Assembly (NCBI GenBank): GCA_039881145.1
Contig: JAYKKI010000060.1
Location: forward strand, 5,394,501 to 5,458,500
From: Druceiella hillmani
Lineage: Eukaryota; Arthropoda; Insecta; Lepidoptera; Hepialidae
DNA length: 64,000 nucleotides
Direction: 5' to 3'
The position numbers were made by a program, and so were the translations under genes. Shown in pieces: positions 22,513 to 32,769 of the stretch (positions are counted from its first letter, which is position 1; each line of letters starts with the position of its first letter). A model generated the notes under the pieces. The model had not been told where the DNA came from. It did no database searches and was given only the letters and a program-made list of their open reading frames with translations.

Positions 22513-22782
22513 ATTTAAACAAATTACATCAAATTATAAGAGAACTCCTTACCTTAAAAACTTTATACGCTCTTAAAAGAAGTACATTATTTTATACAAA
22601 ATAATACATTCCAAAATTAATATACTTACAGCAAAATATCGTCATATAAACGTTTTACGGACTGTTACAAGAATGTATTATAAAGGCAAATAAAAATCTT
22701 TTTAGCCATTGTATTCTTGTTTTATATGTAGTACTTCTCAGTTGAGAATATAAAAAATACATTTTTAATGTAGATTCAGTTG

Positions 22783-23043
22783 CTAGTCATGTTCTCTTTG
22801 TATTATGTTTACATCAATCGTCCTTGTTTCATTTAACACGAATGGAATGACTCCACTAAAACCTTTCCAATCTTCATTTGTTTCATGTAAATTGTCAACA
22901 TCCCTTAAAACTACATGTATATTTATATTTTCACCTGCGTCATCAAAAACCTGGGTAGGGTTAGCAGGAAGCACGGTGTGACACATCGTTAATACGTAAA
23001 AAAGCTCATTCATTTCCTGCAGCAACGTATTAAAACTAGACAT
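22783..23043 (-). CDS. Possible exon or gene fragment, 86 codons, unassigned
   Basis: This minus-strand frame has a balanced, protein-like composition unlike the N/I/K/Y/L-rich chance frames around it. It includes a Trp, several Asp/Glu and few homopolymeric runs. The segment 'EMNELFYVLTMCHTVLPANP' recalls the '..FF.lLa.CHTV.p' stretch that precedes the nucleotide-binding part of P4-type flippase ATPases, but the following residues do not continue that similarity, so no name is given. A possible splice acceptor 'gttgctgcag' lies at the start of that segment (about 23008) and a possible donor 'gtaaac' near its end (about 22806-22811). It could be a real exon, a retrocopy fragment, or chance. 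Confidence 0.3.
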   Translation of the reverse strand: MSSFNTLLQEMNELFYVLTMCHTVLPANPTQVFDDAGENINIHVVLRDVDNLHETNEDWKGFSGVIPFVLNETRTIDVNIIQREHD

Positions 23044-23279
23044 TCATTTGAAAAGTTTAATACGAAATTAGGCCTGTAAATTTTTGAAGACTGATTACGT
23101 TTTTAAACGTACCATATGTCACTTGCTGTCATGCTGATTTAATTAATCATTACACAGCATAAAGCAAAATTGAAATGAAATTATTTTTAAGATAACCTTA
23201 GACGATTTTGTTTCACAGTTTCAATACTAATACTGTAAATGGTTTTTATTGTTAAGAATAAAACTTTCCTCCTAATCCA

Positions 23280-23950
23280 TCTTCCTATTTATGACTCCGT
23301 ACCTTAAAACGAAAAATAAAACCCCTATGTATTCACTCTCGTTCCTATCTGTCTGTCACGTCCATTCTCTTCAGAAACCGCTTGAGGTTGAAACTTGAGA
23401 TTTAGCATATAAAACAAATCAAACCATCTCAATAACTGCTAACATTAAAAAAAATTATATTAATTTTTGAGCACTGGTTTTCTAAATTCAATATGTAATG
23501 TAAAGTATACTTTGGAAACGCTTGTTATGAGGGCTATAAAATTTATGATTTTAAATAGCATATCTTTAGAAATATACTGAAAAATATGCAAAAAATATAT
23601 TCCCACCCCATTTTTGGAACTACTCAACTTAATATTATGAGAAAAGAGGCTTTCAAGAAGTCTACAGGAAATATGTAGGCAAACTATAGCTATTATCCTA
23701 TACTTTTTGATATATGCACCATGTTGTAAGGCCTATGAAAAATATAGCAAGCAATATAGGTATATACGTTGTGAAAAATTAATATTTGTAAATATTTTCA
23801 TGGAAATATTATGTACAATGTAAGGCCTATGAAAAATATAATAGGCAATATATGGATATACCTTATTAAAATCTAATATTTGTAAATATTTTCATAGAAA
23901 TACTACGTACCAATAAAATTTTATAAGTATCTAAACCATGTATATAATAA
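23280..23950 (+). repeat. Dispersed insect repeat ('gtctgtctgtcac ... gtgcgagttctact' type), copy 1
   Basis: It contains 'tatctgtctgtcacgtcc', 'tcttcagaaaccgcttgagg', 'aaacttgagatttagcatat' and ends near 'agtgcgagttctacttatg'. This order of blocks, including the terminal 'gtgcgagttctact' motif, is seen again at 58.66-58.93 kb. To my knowledge, related sequences are widespread in moths and butterflies. It contains a 94-bp tandem duplication (23723-23912, 'aaggcctatgaaaaatata' at 23728 and 23822). Its classification is unsure. Confidence 0.6.
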
Positions 23951-24144
23951 AATTTTCTTAGTGCGAGTTCTACTTATGTATTATAGGTTTTTTATATGCT
24001 AATTTTTAAGGTATTAACAAAGAAAGAAGTCTCATAAAACCACTGACTTGTACATTTGTCTGTCGTCAACAGCTTTTTATTGGTAAAGAATCTTGAAATA
24101 ACTGAAATTTACAGGAGGTAAATTAATTAATGGAACATTTTTTG

Positions 24145-25405
24145 ATGTGGAGTATCTATCTATCGTCAGGGATTTAATAGTATTTTGTGTAAGAAAACTG
24201 TAGACATATTGTTGAACATATCACACATATTTGTGTATATATCTCAAAGTGCTGAAGCCAAAGTTACGATGGAGTATTTATCAATCGACGGGGATTTTAT
24301 AGAATTTTGTGTAAGAAAACTGTAGACATATTGTTGAACATATCACACATATTTGTGTATATCTCTCAAAGTGCTGAAGCCAAAGTTACGATGGAGTATT
24401 TATCAATCGACAGGGATTTTATAGAATTTTGTGTAAGAAAACTGTAGACATATTGTTGAACATATCACACATATTTGTGTATATCTCTCAAAGTGCTGAA
24501 GCCAAAGTTACGATGGTGTATTTATCAATCGACGGGGATTTTATAGAATTTTGTGTAAGAAAACTGTAGACATATTGTTGAACATATCACACATATTTGT
24601 GTATATATCTCAAAGTGCTGAAGCCAAAGTTACGATGGTGTATTTATCAATCGACGGGGATTTTATAGAATTTTGTGTAAGAAAACTGTAGACATATTGT
24701 TGAACATATCACACATATTTGTGTATATATCTCAAAGTGCTGAAGCCAAAGTTACGATGGTGTATTTATCAATCGACGGGGATTTTATAGAAGTTTGTGT
24801 AAGAAAACTGTAGACATATTGTTGAACATATCACACATATTTGTGTATATATCTCAAAGTGCTGAAGCCAAAGTTACGATGGTGTATTTATCAATCGACG
24901 GGGATTTTATAGAATTTTGTGTAAGAAAACTGTAGACATATTGTTGAACATATCACACATATTTGTGTATATATCTCAAAGTGCTGAAGCCAAAGTTACG
25001 ATGGTGTATTTATCAATCGACGGGGATTTTATAGAAGTTTGTGTAAGAAAACTGTAGACATATTGTTGAACATATCACACATATTTGTGTATATATCTCA
25101 AAGTGCTGAAGCCAAAGTTACGATGGTGTATTTATCAATCGACGGGGATTTTATAGAATTTTGTGTAAGAAAACTGTAGACATATTGTTGAACATATCAC
25201 ACATATTTGTGTATATATCTCAAAGTGCTGAAGCCAAAGTTACGATGGTGTATTTATCAATCGACGGGGATTTTATAGAATTTTGTGTAAGAAAACTGTA
25301 GACATATTGTTGAACATATCACACATATTTGTGTATATCTCTCTAAGTGCTGAAGCCAAAGTTACGATGGAGTATTTATCAATCGACGGGACTTTATAGA
25401 ATTTT
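24145..25405. repeat. Tandem array, 122 bp x 10
   Basis: 'aagaaaactgtagacat' recurs at 24191, 24313, 24435, 24557, 24679, 24801, 24923, 25045, 25167 and 25289, exactly 122 bp apart each time. Units are almost identical in the middle and diverge in the first unit (24145-24260) and the last. A variant 'gaagtttgtg' replaces 'gaattttgtg' in the units at 24801 and 25045, showing that pairs of units were copied together. Each unit contains a small palindrome 'acacatatttgtgt'. There are many stops in all frames, so it is non-coding. Confidence 0.97.
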
Positions 25406-25419
25406 ATAGAAATGGCGTA

Positions 25420-25680
25420 AGATAGAGGACTTGACATGTTACGAATATAATGCGGTCATACTAGGAACGAAAAGTGATTAATCAAGTTTAAAATAGATAT
25501 ACTTAAACAAATTTATTCTTATTTCTTATTTATATGTACGTATAAATGCAATAAGAATGGGATATTAGGTGAAAATTTAAATGAAAATTGTACAAATTCA
25601 CAGATATAAGTAACTGGCCAGATTATTTCTGTTTCAGAAGATTATTCTTTCTCAAAATAAACAAAAAATATTAGGGCAGA
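25420..25680. other. AT-rich sequence without recognised feature
   Basis: Short spacer after the 122-bp array. Nothing was recognised. Confidence 0.4.
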
Positions 25681-25684
25681 GAAA

Positions 25685-25757
25685 AATTTCTAACTTATAT
25701 AGATAATAACATTAATGTTTGGGCATTAATGTTTTTATCTATATAAGTTAGAAAATT
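25685..25757. repeat. Near-perfect hairpin, arms about 31 bp
   Basis: 'tttctaacttatatagataa' (from 25687) pairs with 'ttatctatataagttagaaa', and the inner 'acattaatg' pairs with 'cattaatgt' around a short GC-richer loop. Confidence 0.93.
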
Positions 25758-25997
25758 CACTAACAGTTCAAAATACACTAACACAAAACTTACAAAAAGC
25801 TTTAGTTAAATGCTTTCACTAATTCATGGACTGGCGTATTCATAAATATAAAATAAGTGTTACACAGTGAAATAAGTGTCAAAAAATAATAGAATATTTC
25901 ATAACCGATTATTAGAAACAAGCTAACCAGTTAAAGCTATCTTTTGCAATGTTTTGAATTTTGTATCTAAGTAATATTATTTTCTGTATAAATTAAG

Positions 25998-25998
<1 letters not shown>

Positions 25999-26051
<53 letters not shown>

Positions 26052-26052
26052 C
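25999..26052. repeat. (TA)n(TG)n microsatellite
   Basis: A TA tract continues directly into a TG tract. The flanking 'ttattttctgtata' and 'tatacagaaaataa' form an inverted repeat around it. Confidence 0.96.
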
Positions 26053-26310
26053 TATCTGAACTTATACAGAAAATAATATTAGTTCTTAAGTAATTTAAAA
26101 TCTTTAAAAATAGATGCTCCTTCTCCCAATACATTTCTTTAGAAATCACCTCCCTAAATGTAAACAGTTTGTGTCATGAATATTTTATTTAACAAGGAGC
26201 TTTCGTTTCTTTTCTCCACTAATAATTCTGTCACACGCCATTATATAATAGTTTGTCCACCTTATAAATAAGTAATAAACTTACATGTACATTTCCAATA
26301 TATTCCGAAG

Positions 26311-27316
26311 GTATCTAATATCATAGAGTATATTCATACTACAACTGTTCTACTCCAATTTCCGGTGTTAACGGTATCTAATATCGTAGAGTATATTCAT
26401 ACTACTACTGTTCTACTCCAATTTCCGGTGTTAACGGACCCTAAAACGCAAATGGAAGATCTAATTTTCCGGTGTTAACGGTATCTAATATCATAGAGTA
26501 TATTCATACTACAACTGTTCTACTCCAATTTCCGGTGTTAACGGTATCTAATATCGTAGAGTATATTCATACTACTACTGTTCTACTCCAATTTCCGGTG
26601 TTAACGGACCCTAAAACGCAAATGGAAGATCTAATTTTCCGGTGTTAACGGTATCTAATATCATAGAGTATATTCATACTACAACTGTTCTACTCCAATT
26701 TCCGGTGTTAACGGTATCTAATATCATAGAGTATATTCATACTACTACTGTTCTACTCCAATTTCCGGTGTTAACGGACCCTAAAACGCAAATGGAAGAT
26801 CTAATTTTCCGGTGTTAACGGTATCTAATATCATAGAGTATATTCATACTACAACTGTTCTACTCCAATTTCCGGTGTTAACGGTATCTAATATCGTAGA
26901 GTATATTCATACTACTACTGTTCTACTCCAATTTCCGGTGTTAACGGACCCTAAAACGCAAATGGAAGATCTAATTTTCCGGTGTTAACGGTATCTAATA
27001 TCATAGAGTATATTCATACTACAACTGTTCTACTCCAATTTCCGGTGTTAACGGTATCTAATATCATAGAGTATATTCATACTACTACTGTTCTACTCCA
27101 ATTTCCGGTGTTAACGGACCCTAAAACGCAAATGGAAGATCTAATTTTCCGGTGTTAACGGTATCTAATATCATAGAGTATATTCATACTACAACTGGTC
27201 TACTCCAATTTCCGGTGTTAACGGTATCTAATATCATAGAGTATATTCATACTACTACTGTTCTACTCCAATTTCCGGTGTTAACGGACCCTAAAACGCA
27301 AATGGAAGATCTAATT
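26311..27316. repeat. Tandem array, 170 bp x 6 with internal 63-bp duplication
   Basis: 'gtatctaatatc(a/g)tagag' begins the large unit at 26311, 26481, 26651, 26821, 26991 and 27161, exactly 170 bp apart. Inside each unit the first 63 bp are repeated (second copy at 26374, 26544, 26714, 26884, 27054, 27224), followed by a spacer with 'ggaccctaaaacgcaaatgg'. The 'ccggtgttaac' word thus occurs three times per unit. The two 63-bp halves keep their own variants ('actacaactg' and 'actactactg'), so the dimer, not the monomer, has been amplified. An open frame across it is a by-product. Confidence 0.97.
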
Positions 27317-27319
27317 GCA

Positions 27320-27825
27320 ACACGAGCCTACACAGGCGGTCAATGTGGGCTCAGTTAGCGTGTAATACCTGGTTAAGTCAATACTATAGCTCTACGTGAG
27401 TATTAACCTTGCATCGTTCGCTACTGTAACTAGGGGTCTAATAAAGGCGTTGAGGTAGAGAGGTTTATTTTAGGGTTATTGCAGTAGTTCAAGGTTTCTT
27501 TGATTAATTAACTTAGCTTTTTATCTCCCACGTTATTAGATAAGATGGTAGTGTGCTTCAATTTGCTTTATAAAGACAAAATATGCATAATTATCAAGAA
27601 TGTATCTTCTACTCTACTAAAGATAACAATGAAATGGAAAATCAGTAATTATAATATAATTATGTTCGTCTACTTATATTACACTGGTTCTTATCAGAGC
27701 CTTCGTCGAAGTATACTTTTCATTTTTCCAGTAGAGTTTTTCATCAGTAATAATCTCTTCACGAATTATACAAATATTATATAAAATAATATAAACGTTT
27801 GACAAGAAAATACTTGCATACTTTT
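27320..27825. other. Sequence without recognised feature
   Basis: AT-rich DNA. A 79-codon frame at 27545-27784 (plus) has chance-like composition. Confidence 0.4.
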
Positions 27826-27828
27826 TAG

Positions 27829-27898
27829 CTTTTACTGACGTAATGCTTAAGGTGCAGATTAAAATCTATCTGTACCTTAAGCATTATTTCAGTAAAAG
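27829..27898. repeat. Hairpin, arms about 33 bp
   Basis: 'cttttactgacgtaatgctt' pairs with 'aagcattatttcagtaaaag', and the inner 'aaggtgcagatt' pairs imperfectly with 'aatctatctgtacctt'. There are a few mismatches. Confidence 0.92.
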
Positions 27899-27904
27899 TT
27901 TGAT

Positions 27905-28430
27905 TGCAATCGATTAAATAGCCTATTTTTACCTGGTAAACAAATAGACAAACGAAAACGAAAAGACAAGCAAAGCGACATTAAAGAAATTCATAAAAAG
28001 TACAAAAAATAGACTAACTTTTAATACAAATCATAAAAATTATTCCAGTGAAATATCCATTTAAATAGATGCAGTATTTTATTCGTGATACTTGAACAAA
28101 CAGACAGACAAAACTTACAAAAATGTGTCGAATTCAAATAAACTCAAATAGTTCTGACAAAATCAGACATACCAGGGATACATAACATGACCCTTGATGT
28201 TTTTAAATTAATGATCATGAACTGGTTGTTGCGTAGAACCAGGGCTTAGTCTCTGATTACTGACCTAATTAAACATGTCGGATCTAAACTGCATGTAACG
28301 AAACAGATCTGTGTGCGTGCTTGTATATACGTGTGCATGAGTGTGTGTAGAGATGAGTGCTGTTTTATATTTCGGTATAGTAATATTTAGATGAATATTA
28401 ATATATTTATTTATTTATTTATCTACTTTA
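27905..28430. other. Sequence without recognised feature
   Basis: AT-rich spacer. Nothing was recognised. Confidence 0.4.
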
Positions 28431-28436
28431 ATGTAT

Positions 28437-28610
28437 CTAACTGATACATATGGCGGACTTATTGCTACAAGAGCAATCTCTTACAGCCAACCACAACACC
28501 AGTCCAGCCCCGTTCGACGAACGGCCGGGAATCGAACCCGGGTCGCCGCGGTGCGTCGCATCGTCAAAGGCCGTATGCCTTGTGATCAACCCAACACACC
28601 ACGGTGACGA
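28437..28610 (-). mobile_element. tRNA-derived SINE, copy 2 (better preserved)
   Basis: The minus strand reads a tRNA-like head with an A-box-like 'gtggtgtgttgggttgat' and a perfect B box GGTTCGATTCC (complement of 28528-28538), embedded in 'gacccgggttcgattcccgg'. The body then carries 'ggggctggactggt' and 'tggctgtaagagattgc'. These boxes are the internal RNA polymerase III promoter of a tRNA-derived SINE. The family matches the copy at 18.82 kb and the fragments at 3.73-3.9 kb. It is GC-rich compared with its neighbours. It directly precedes a palindromic element. Confidence 0.87.
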
Positions 28611-28643
28611 CCATATACATATGTGACAATGTATATCATTCAT

Positions 28644-28905
28644 ATATTGAATATATTTGGCGTTAATTTTGTAGAAATTCATTATTCACAATTAAATGAA
28701 ACAACGTGATGTAGTATTATTTCTATTGTCTTTAAGTTCTTTACCACGACCTAGGTTTCATTGTATTACAACATCTTCAGGTATTAGCGAAGATTCGCTA
28801 ATAACCCACCTGAAGATGTTGTGATACAACGAAATCTAGGTCGTGATAAAGAACTTAAAGAAAGTAGAAATAATACTTACTACATCACGTAGTTTCATTT
28901 AATTG
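28644..28905 (+). mobile_element. Palindromic element, copy 3 (complete, with leader)
   Basis: The leader ('tgaatatatttggcg...') precedes the hairpin, whose first arm starts at 28687 ('cacaattaaatgaaac') and whose second arm ends 'tttaattgt' near 28905. A perfect 14-nt direct repeat 'tgtatatcattcat' lies at 28630-28643 and 28906-28919. The loop is short ('tattagcgaagattcgcta'). As in copies 2, 4 and 7 the leader is on the left only. Confidence 0.93.
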
Positions 28906-28924
28906 TGTATATCATTCATGTTAA

Positions 28925-29680
28925 TGTGGATATATGTATATGCTTGTATACATGTATACATTAGTGATGTAATGAATATATACGTTCGCAAATGCATTTG
29001 CAAATGCAAATATTTGCATATTTTTAATATAGGCATTTGAATTCGTATTCACTAAAATAATGCAATTGTTTTGGAAATGTGATGGTTAAGGTTATTAAAA
29101 TAGCAAAATATACAAAGGAAATACATTAATTTTAAACGCAAAAACTATTTACTGCGTTAAAATGTATAGTTTTATGTAACTGGAAAAGAAATTGAGTGCT
29201 TTTTACTATTTAACAATTAAAAAAACCAAATCGTTTCTCTTTTAAACCTAAAAAAAATAGTACAAATTGTTCACCATAAAAACTAATTATAGCATTAATT
29301 GAACATATAAAATTACCAACTTTTTATAACAAACAGAAAACTGTATTTTATAAGCAATTTCAATTTTTCTTCTGGTAAGTAAATAACAATTCTTTATCAA
29401 TTTCATTTGTATTATTTATAAAACAAAAACGAAATGTTTATCATCTAGTAATCAAATTGAAGAACATTTCGAAAATGAAAGTTTTGACGCCTTTCTTCCT
29501 TACAAATTGTTCGTCGCTGTGATATGAGAAAATCAGCACTACTAAACATTTGTCTTGGAAAACTCATGATGTCGTAGTCAAACAACACAAGGTTTAGAAA
29601 GACGGTATTCGCTTTGTAAATATCGTCTTTTATTTTAGAATTTTTCTTTATTTTTCAAAAATAAAATGGGTTATATAATA
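28925..29680. other. AT-rich sequence with a cluster of octamer-like words
   Basis: At 28985-29023 overlapping 'atttgcaaatgcaaat' and 'atttgcat' words occur. They resemble the octamer bound by POU-domain factors, but such words arise easily in AT-rich DNA. The rest is unremarkable. Confidence 0.3.
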
Positions 29681-29686
29681 CATATG

Positions 29687-29687
29687 T

Positions 29688-29756
<69 letters not shown>

Positions 29757-29760
29757 GTAC

Positions 29761-29820
<60 letters not shown>
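29687..29820. repeat. Long interrupted (TA)n tract
   Basis: About 130 bp of TA repeats with single interruptions ('tacata', 'tttata', 'tgtaca'). Confidence 0.97.
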
Positions 29821-29825
<5 letters not shown>

Positions 29826-29829
29826 AAAT

Positions 29830-30770
29830 AGTTTTAAAAGTTTCTCTTTAATGTTTCTATAAACCGTTTTTTTATAATAAATCTTACATTTTTGTTTCGA
29901 GTGGAAGAGCTTAATAGATTCATAGTCGAAACCCAATACCTATTCACTTACTTTGTGATCTTCCATTGGATGCACCACGAACTCCAAATTTTTAATTTTC
30001 GTCTCTACAGGTGAAACTCGTGATAAGTTTTATATTTTACTTAGACGATATTTTCATAATAAAGAAATATTTGTTGCAGCTACTTGGAATACTGAATTCA
30101 AAATATCCGATTTTATTTTATTTATTACTTTCATGAACAAACATTATTAAAGTGTGTTTATAAACTAAGAGGATAGGTAGAAAAAATACTCATGATAATA
30201 ACGCAAAATAAGTAAAGTTTTTGAATACTACAAAGAGAAAGAAAAAAAGAAACAAAAAACACAAAAACAACCTAATTTGATATGTTAGGAGGGGTTTCGC
30301 AGCAGAATTGTGGAGTAGGAAAAGAGAGGAGGATTAAGGGAAAACGATAGAAAAGGAAATGGAATGTGGAAAGTAAAGTTAGGAAAATATAATTTTTTCA
30401 CACGACTTTTGATTGCTTGGACGAACAGTGCAATTCTGGTGTCGGAATTGTATATATTTCATAACTTGGCAGCGTGAATTGCGAACGATTATAAAAAGAT
30501 GGTATGTTTGGGGGGTGTATAGTTGATAAGGGATGTGAGAAATTTCTCAGAACGTAGACCCAGACAATGTCCAGAAAGGACTGTGAATTTTTAAAATAGA
30601 CAAAAGACTAGGGTTGCTAATTAAGTAATTGATAGATCACTAGAATCAAGTTCAGAGAACGGTATAACTGCACAGTTTAGTAACAATTCTGGTAGATTAG
30701 GTATACTGATCCCATAATGAAGTTTTGTATTGCCAGTAATAATAACCTGGGACTTAGTAAGAATTTTGAT
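29830..30770. other. Sequence without recognised feature
   Basis: Purine-rich from about 30170 to 30370, otherwise AT-rich. No gene or repeat was recognised. Confidence 0.4.
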
Positions 30771-30777
30771 ATTAATT

Positions 30778-31112
30778 AAAGCGAAAAACGGTGTCGAACA
30801 TTCGTATTACTGCGAAAAACGGTGCCGAATAATCGAATTACCGCCAAAAGCGGTGCCGGATATTTGCATTACTGCGAAAAGCGGTGTCGAATATTCGCAT
30901 TCGCATTCGTATTCGCGAATGTCTACAAGTCTGTATTCGTTACTCGCCAGTGTGTTTGTAAGTGTTTGTATTAATATTATTCATAGTATCATATGAATTA
31001 CCGCGAAAGCTGTGCCGAATATTCGCATTCGTATTCGTATTCGGGAATGTCTACAGATCTGTATTCGTTACTCGCCAGTGTGTTTGTATTAATATTATTC
31101 ATAGTATCATAT
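30778..31112. repeat. Nested tandem repeat with 'cgaatattcgcattcgtatt' words
   Basis: A unit of about 36 bp ('gcgaaaa(a/g)cggtg(t/c)cga' plus 'ttcg(t/c)attac') occurs four times from 30780. It is followed by two copies of a longer block containing 'gtctgtattcgttactcgcc' and 'ttcatagtatcatatga' (about 30920-30993 and 31050-31111). The first block has a small internal duplication. An 88-codon frame across it is a by-product. Confidence 0.88.
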
Positions 31113-31209
31113 GATCCTAAAAAAGGACAATTTCATTTGATTTGTTGAGCAATGAGCATAGACGCACAGACTAAATTCTAACATGATACATAAAAATATC
31201 TGTAAGTGT

Positions 31210-31240
31210 ATATTAAAAGCATGGGAAATGCTTTTAATAT
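31210..31240. repeat. Small perfect hairpin
   Basis: 'tattaaaagcat' pairs with 'atgcttttaata' around a 4-6 nt loop. Confidence 0.9.
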
Positions 31241-31260
31241 TCTAGCCTAATATAAGACGA

Positions 31261-31692
31261 CTAGCGTGACCCGTGCAAAGTCTTCGCATTATTTATTCCA
31301 TTATGAAGCTCAGATGACAGATCAAACAAATATTTTACTAAAATTGACATATAGACGCGCAAGTATCAAAAGCATTGAGCTAAAGCGCCACTTTATTTAT
31401 ACGTGAGTGGATTTGAAATTAAACAAAAATTTTAACGACCGTCAATCATATTGACGTTGAGCAGTTAGATGGCAGCATTGCTGTTTTGTGTATATAATTT
31501 TAATAATTAATTAATTTGCAAGAACAATAGCAATAATAAATTTTTTAGTTGTGGATGCCGGTAGAGCAAGCAATTATCTATAAAATGATATATAATTTAT
31601 GTGGATTAGTTGTGAGGTTTTTTCTAAAAAGGGAGAGTAACATCTTAACCTTAGCGTATTAATATATATGATGATGATGATGATGATGATGA
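31261..31692 (-). mobile_element. Non-autonomous Helitron, copy 2 (inverted)
   Basis: On the minus strand the 5' TC lies in an (ATC)n tract at 31692, and the 3' end is the hairpin (one mismatch, 'gcgaagactttgc') followed by a 10-nt spacer and CTAG at 31264-31261, with T as the next base. The body is collinear with copies 1 and 3. Length is about 432 bp. No protein is encoded. Confidence 0.88.
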
Positions 31693-31699
31693 TATAGAT

Positions 31700-32044
31700 A
31701 TGATGTCATAAATAAGACTTTTTGACATCTTCAATGTATATACACACTTCCTTTAAAGTAATCGATTTTCATCTTCCATAAATATGGGTGAAGCAGTGAT
31801 GCGTGCAGACGACGCTTCACTAGAGGCGCTCGGTGAAATATGCATGCAAAACTTGATAGCTATGTTGGTTATGGTTACATATTTTATTTTATGATGTTAT
31901 CGGCCGCCTATCTGCCGCGGTCAAGGAACGATCAATAGACTATTTTACACGTTAAATTATTATGCATAGAGACTTACTGTTGAAGATTGGGTTGGATTTC
32001 TTTTACACAAAATTACTTCGATATTGTAGTGATATTTTTTTGAT
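31700..32044. other. Sequence without recognised feature
   Basis: A GC-balanced patch at 31790-31930 ('gcagacgacgcttcactaga', 'tcggccgcctatctgccgcg') lies just before the 197-bp duplication. It may be a fragment of the same unknown repeat family. Confidence 0.35.
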
Positions 32045-32440
32045 TGATACATTAAACTGTGGGAGGTAATTCTATGACGTTTCACTGACATATGACTTCA
32101 CTAGCGTCATCTGTCGCTGAATTTATGAAACTATTGGTAACGATATTTTTAAAATTTGTCCATCTGCCAGAGCACTGCAGTTTCTATAGGTTTATACTGA
32201 TCTCCAAGAAATTTTGCACATGTTGTAAATCGTTGAATAATAAATACATCAAACTTTGGGAGGTAATTCTATGACGTTTCACTGAAATATGACTTCACTA
32301 GCGTCATCTGTCGCTGAATTTATGAAACTATTGATAACGATATTTTTAAAATTTGTCCATCTGCCAGAGCATCGCAGTTTCTATAGGTTTATACTGATCT
32401 CGAAGAAATTTTGCACATGTTGTAAATCGTTGAATAATAT
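32045..32440. repeat. Tandem duplication, 197 bp x 2
   Basis: 'gggaggtaattctatgacgt' occurs at 32061 and 32258, and the similarity runs through 'cactagcgtcatctgtcgct' and 'catctgccagagca' to 'tgttgtaaatcgttgaataa'. The two units differ at only a few bases. Confidence 0.95.
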
Positions 32441-32629
32441 TATTTATTTGTTAGGGTAACATTTTATAATTTCGAGTTAGGTATAATAAAATTAAAAGCT
32501 TGCAGAACTAAACGTGTAAAAAAACAGAATATCATAATATTATCAGGTTTTTACAGCCAAGTGTTGAAATATTATGTCCTTTGGTCTGAATTAAAAGACA
32601 ATATATTTTCTACATGAAATAAAAATATC

Positions 32630-32674
32630 TGAAACAAAGTTTACAACATAATGTATTTTGTAAACTTTGTTTCA
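32630..32674. repeat. Perfect hairpin, arms 17 bp
   Basis: 'tgaaacaaagtttacaa' at 32630-32646 and its exact complement at 32658-32674 flank an 11-nt loop. Confidence 0.97.
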
Positions 32675-32717
32675 GAAAAGTATTTCACTCCTCTCATGAT
32701 TTACCGATTTTATTAAC

Positions 32718-32761
32718 AGAATATTAAAAAAGAACCTTATGTGGTTCTATTTTAATATTCT
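32718..32761. repeat. Hairpin, arms 19 bp
   Basis: 'agaatattaaaaaagaacc' pairs with 'ggttctattttaatattct' with one mismatch around a 6-nt loop. It lies 44 bp after the previous hairpin. Confidence 0.93.
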
Positions 32762-32769
32762 TTTTCTTT

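Noticed and set aside
24145..27316. CRISPR-like arrays
   Set aside because: Units are contiguous 122-bp and 170-bp tandem repeats without unique spacers, in a eukaryotic context.
28528..28538. tRNA gene suggested by a perfect B box
   Set aside because: No cloverleaf can be drawn around it, and the same sequence with a non-tRNA body recurs at 18.9 kb, so it is a SINE head.
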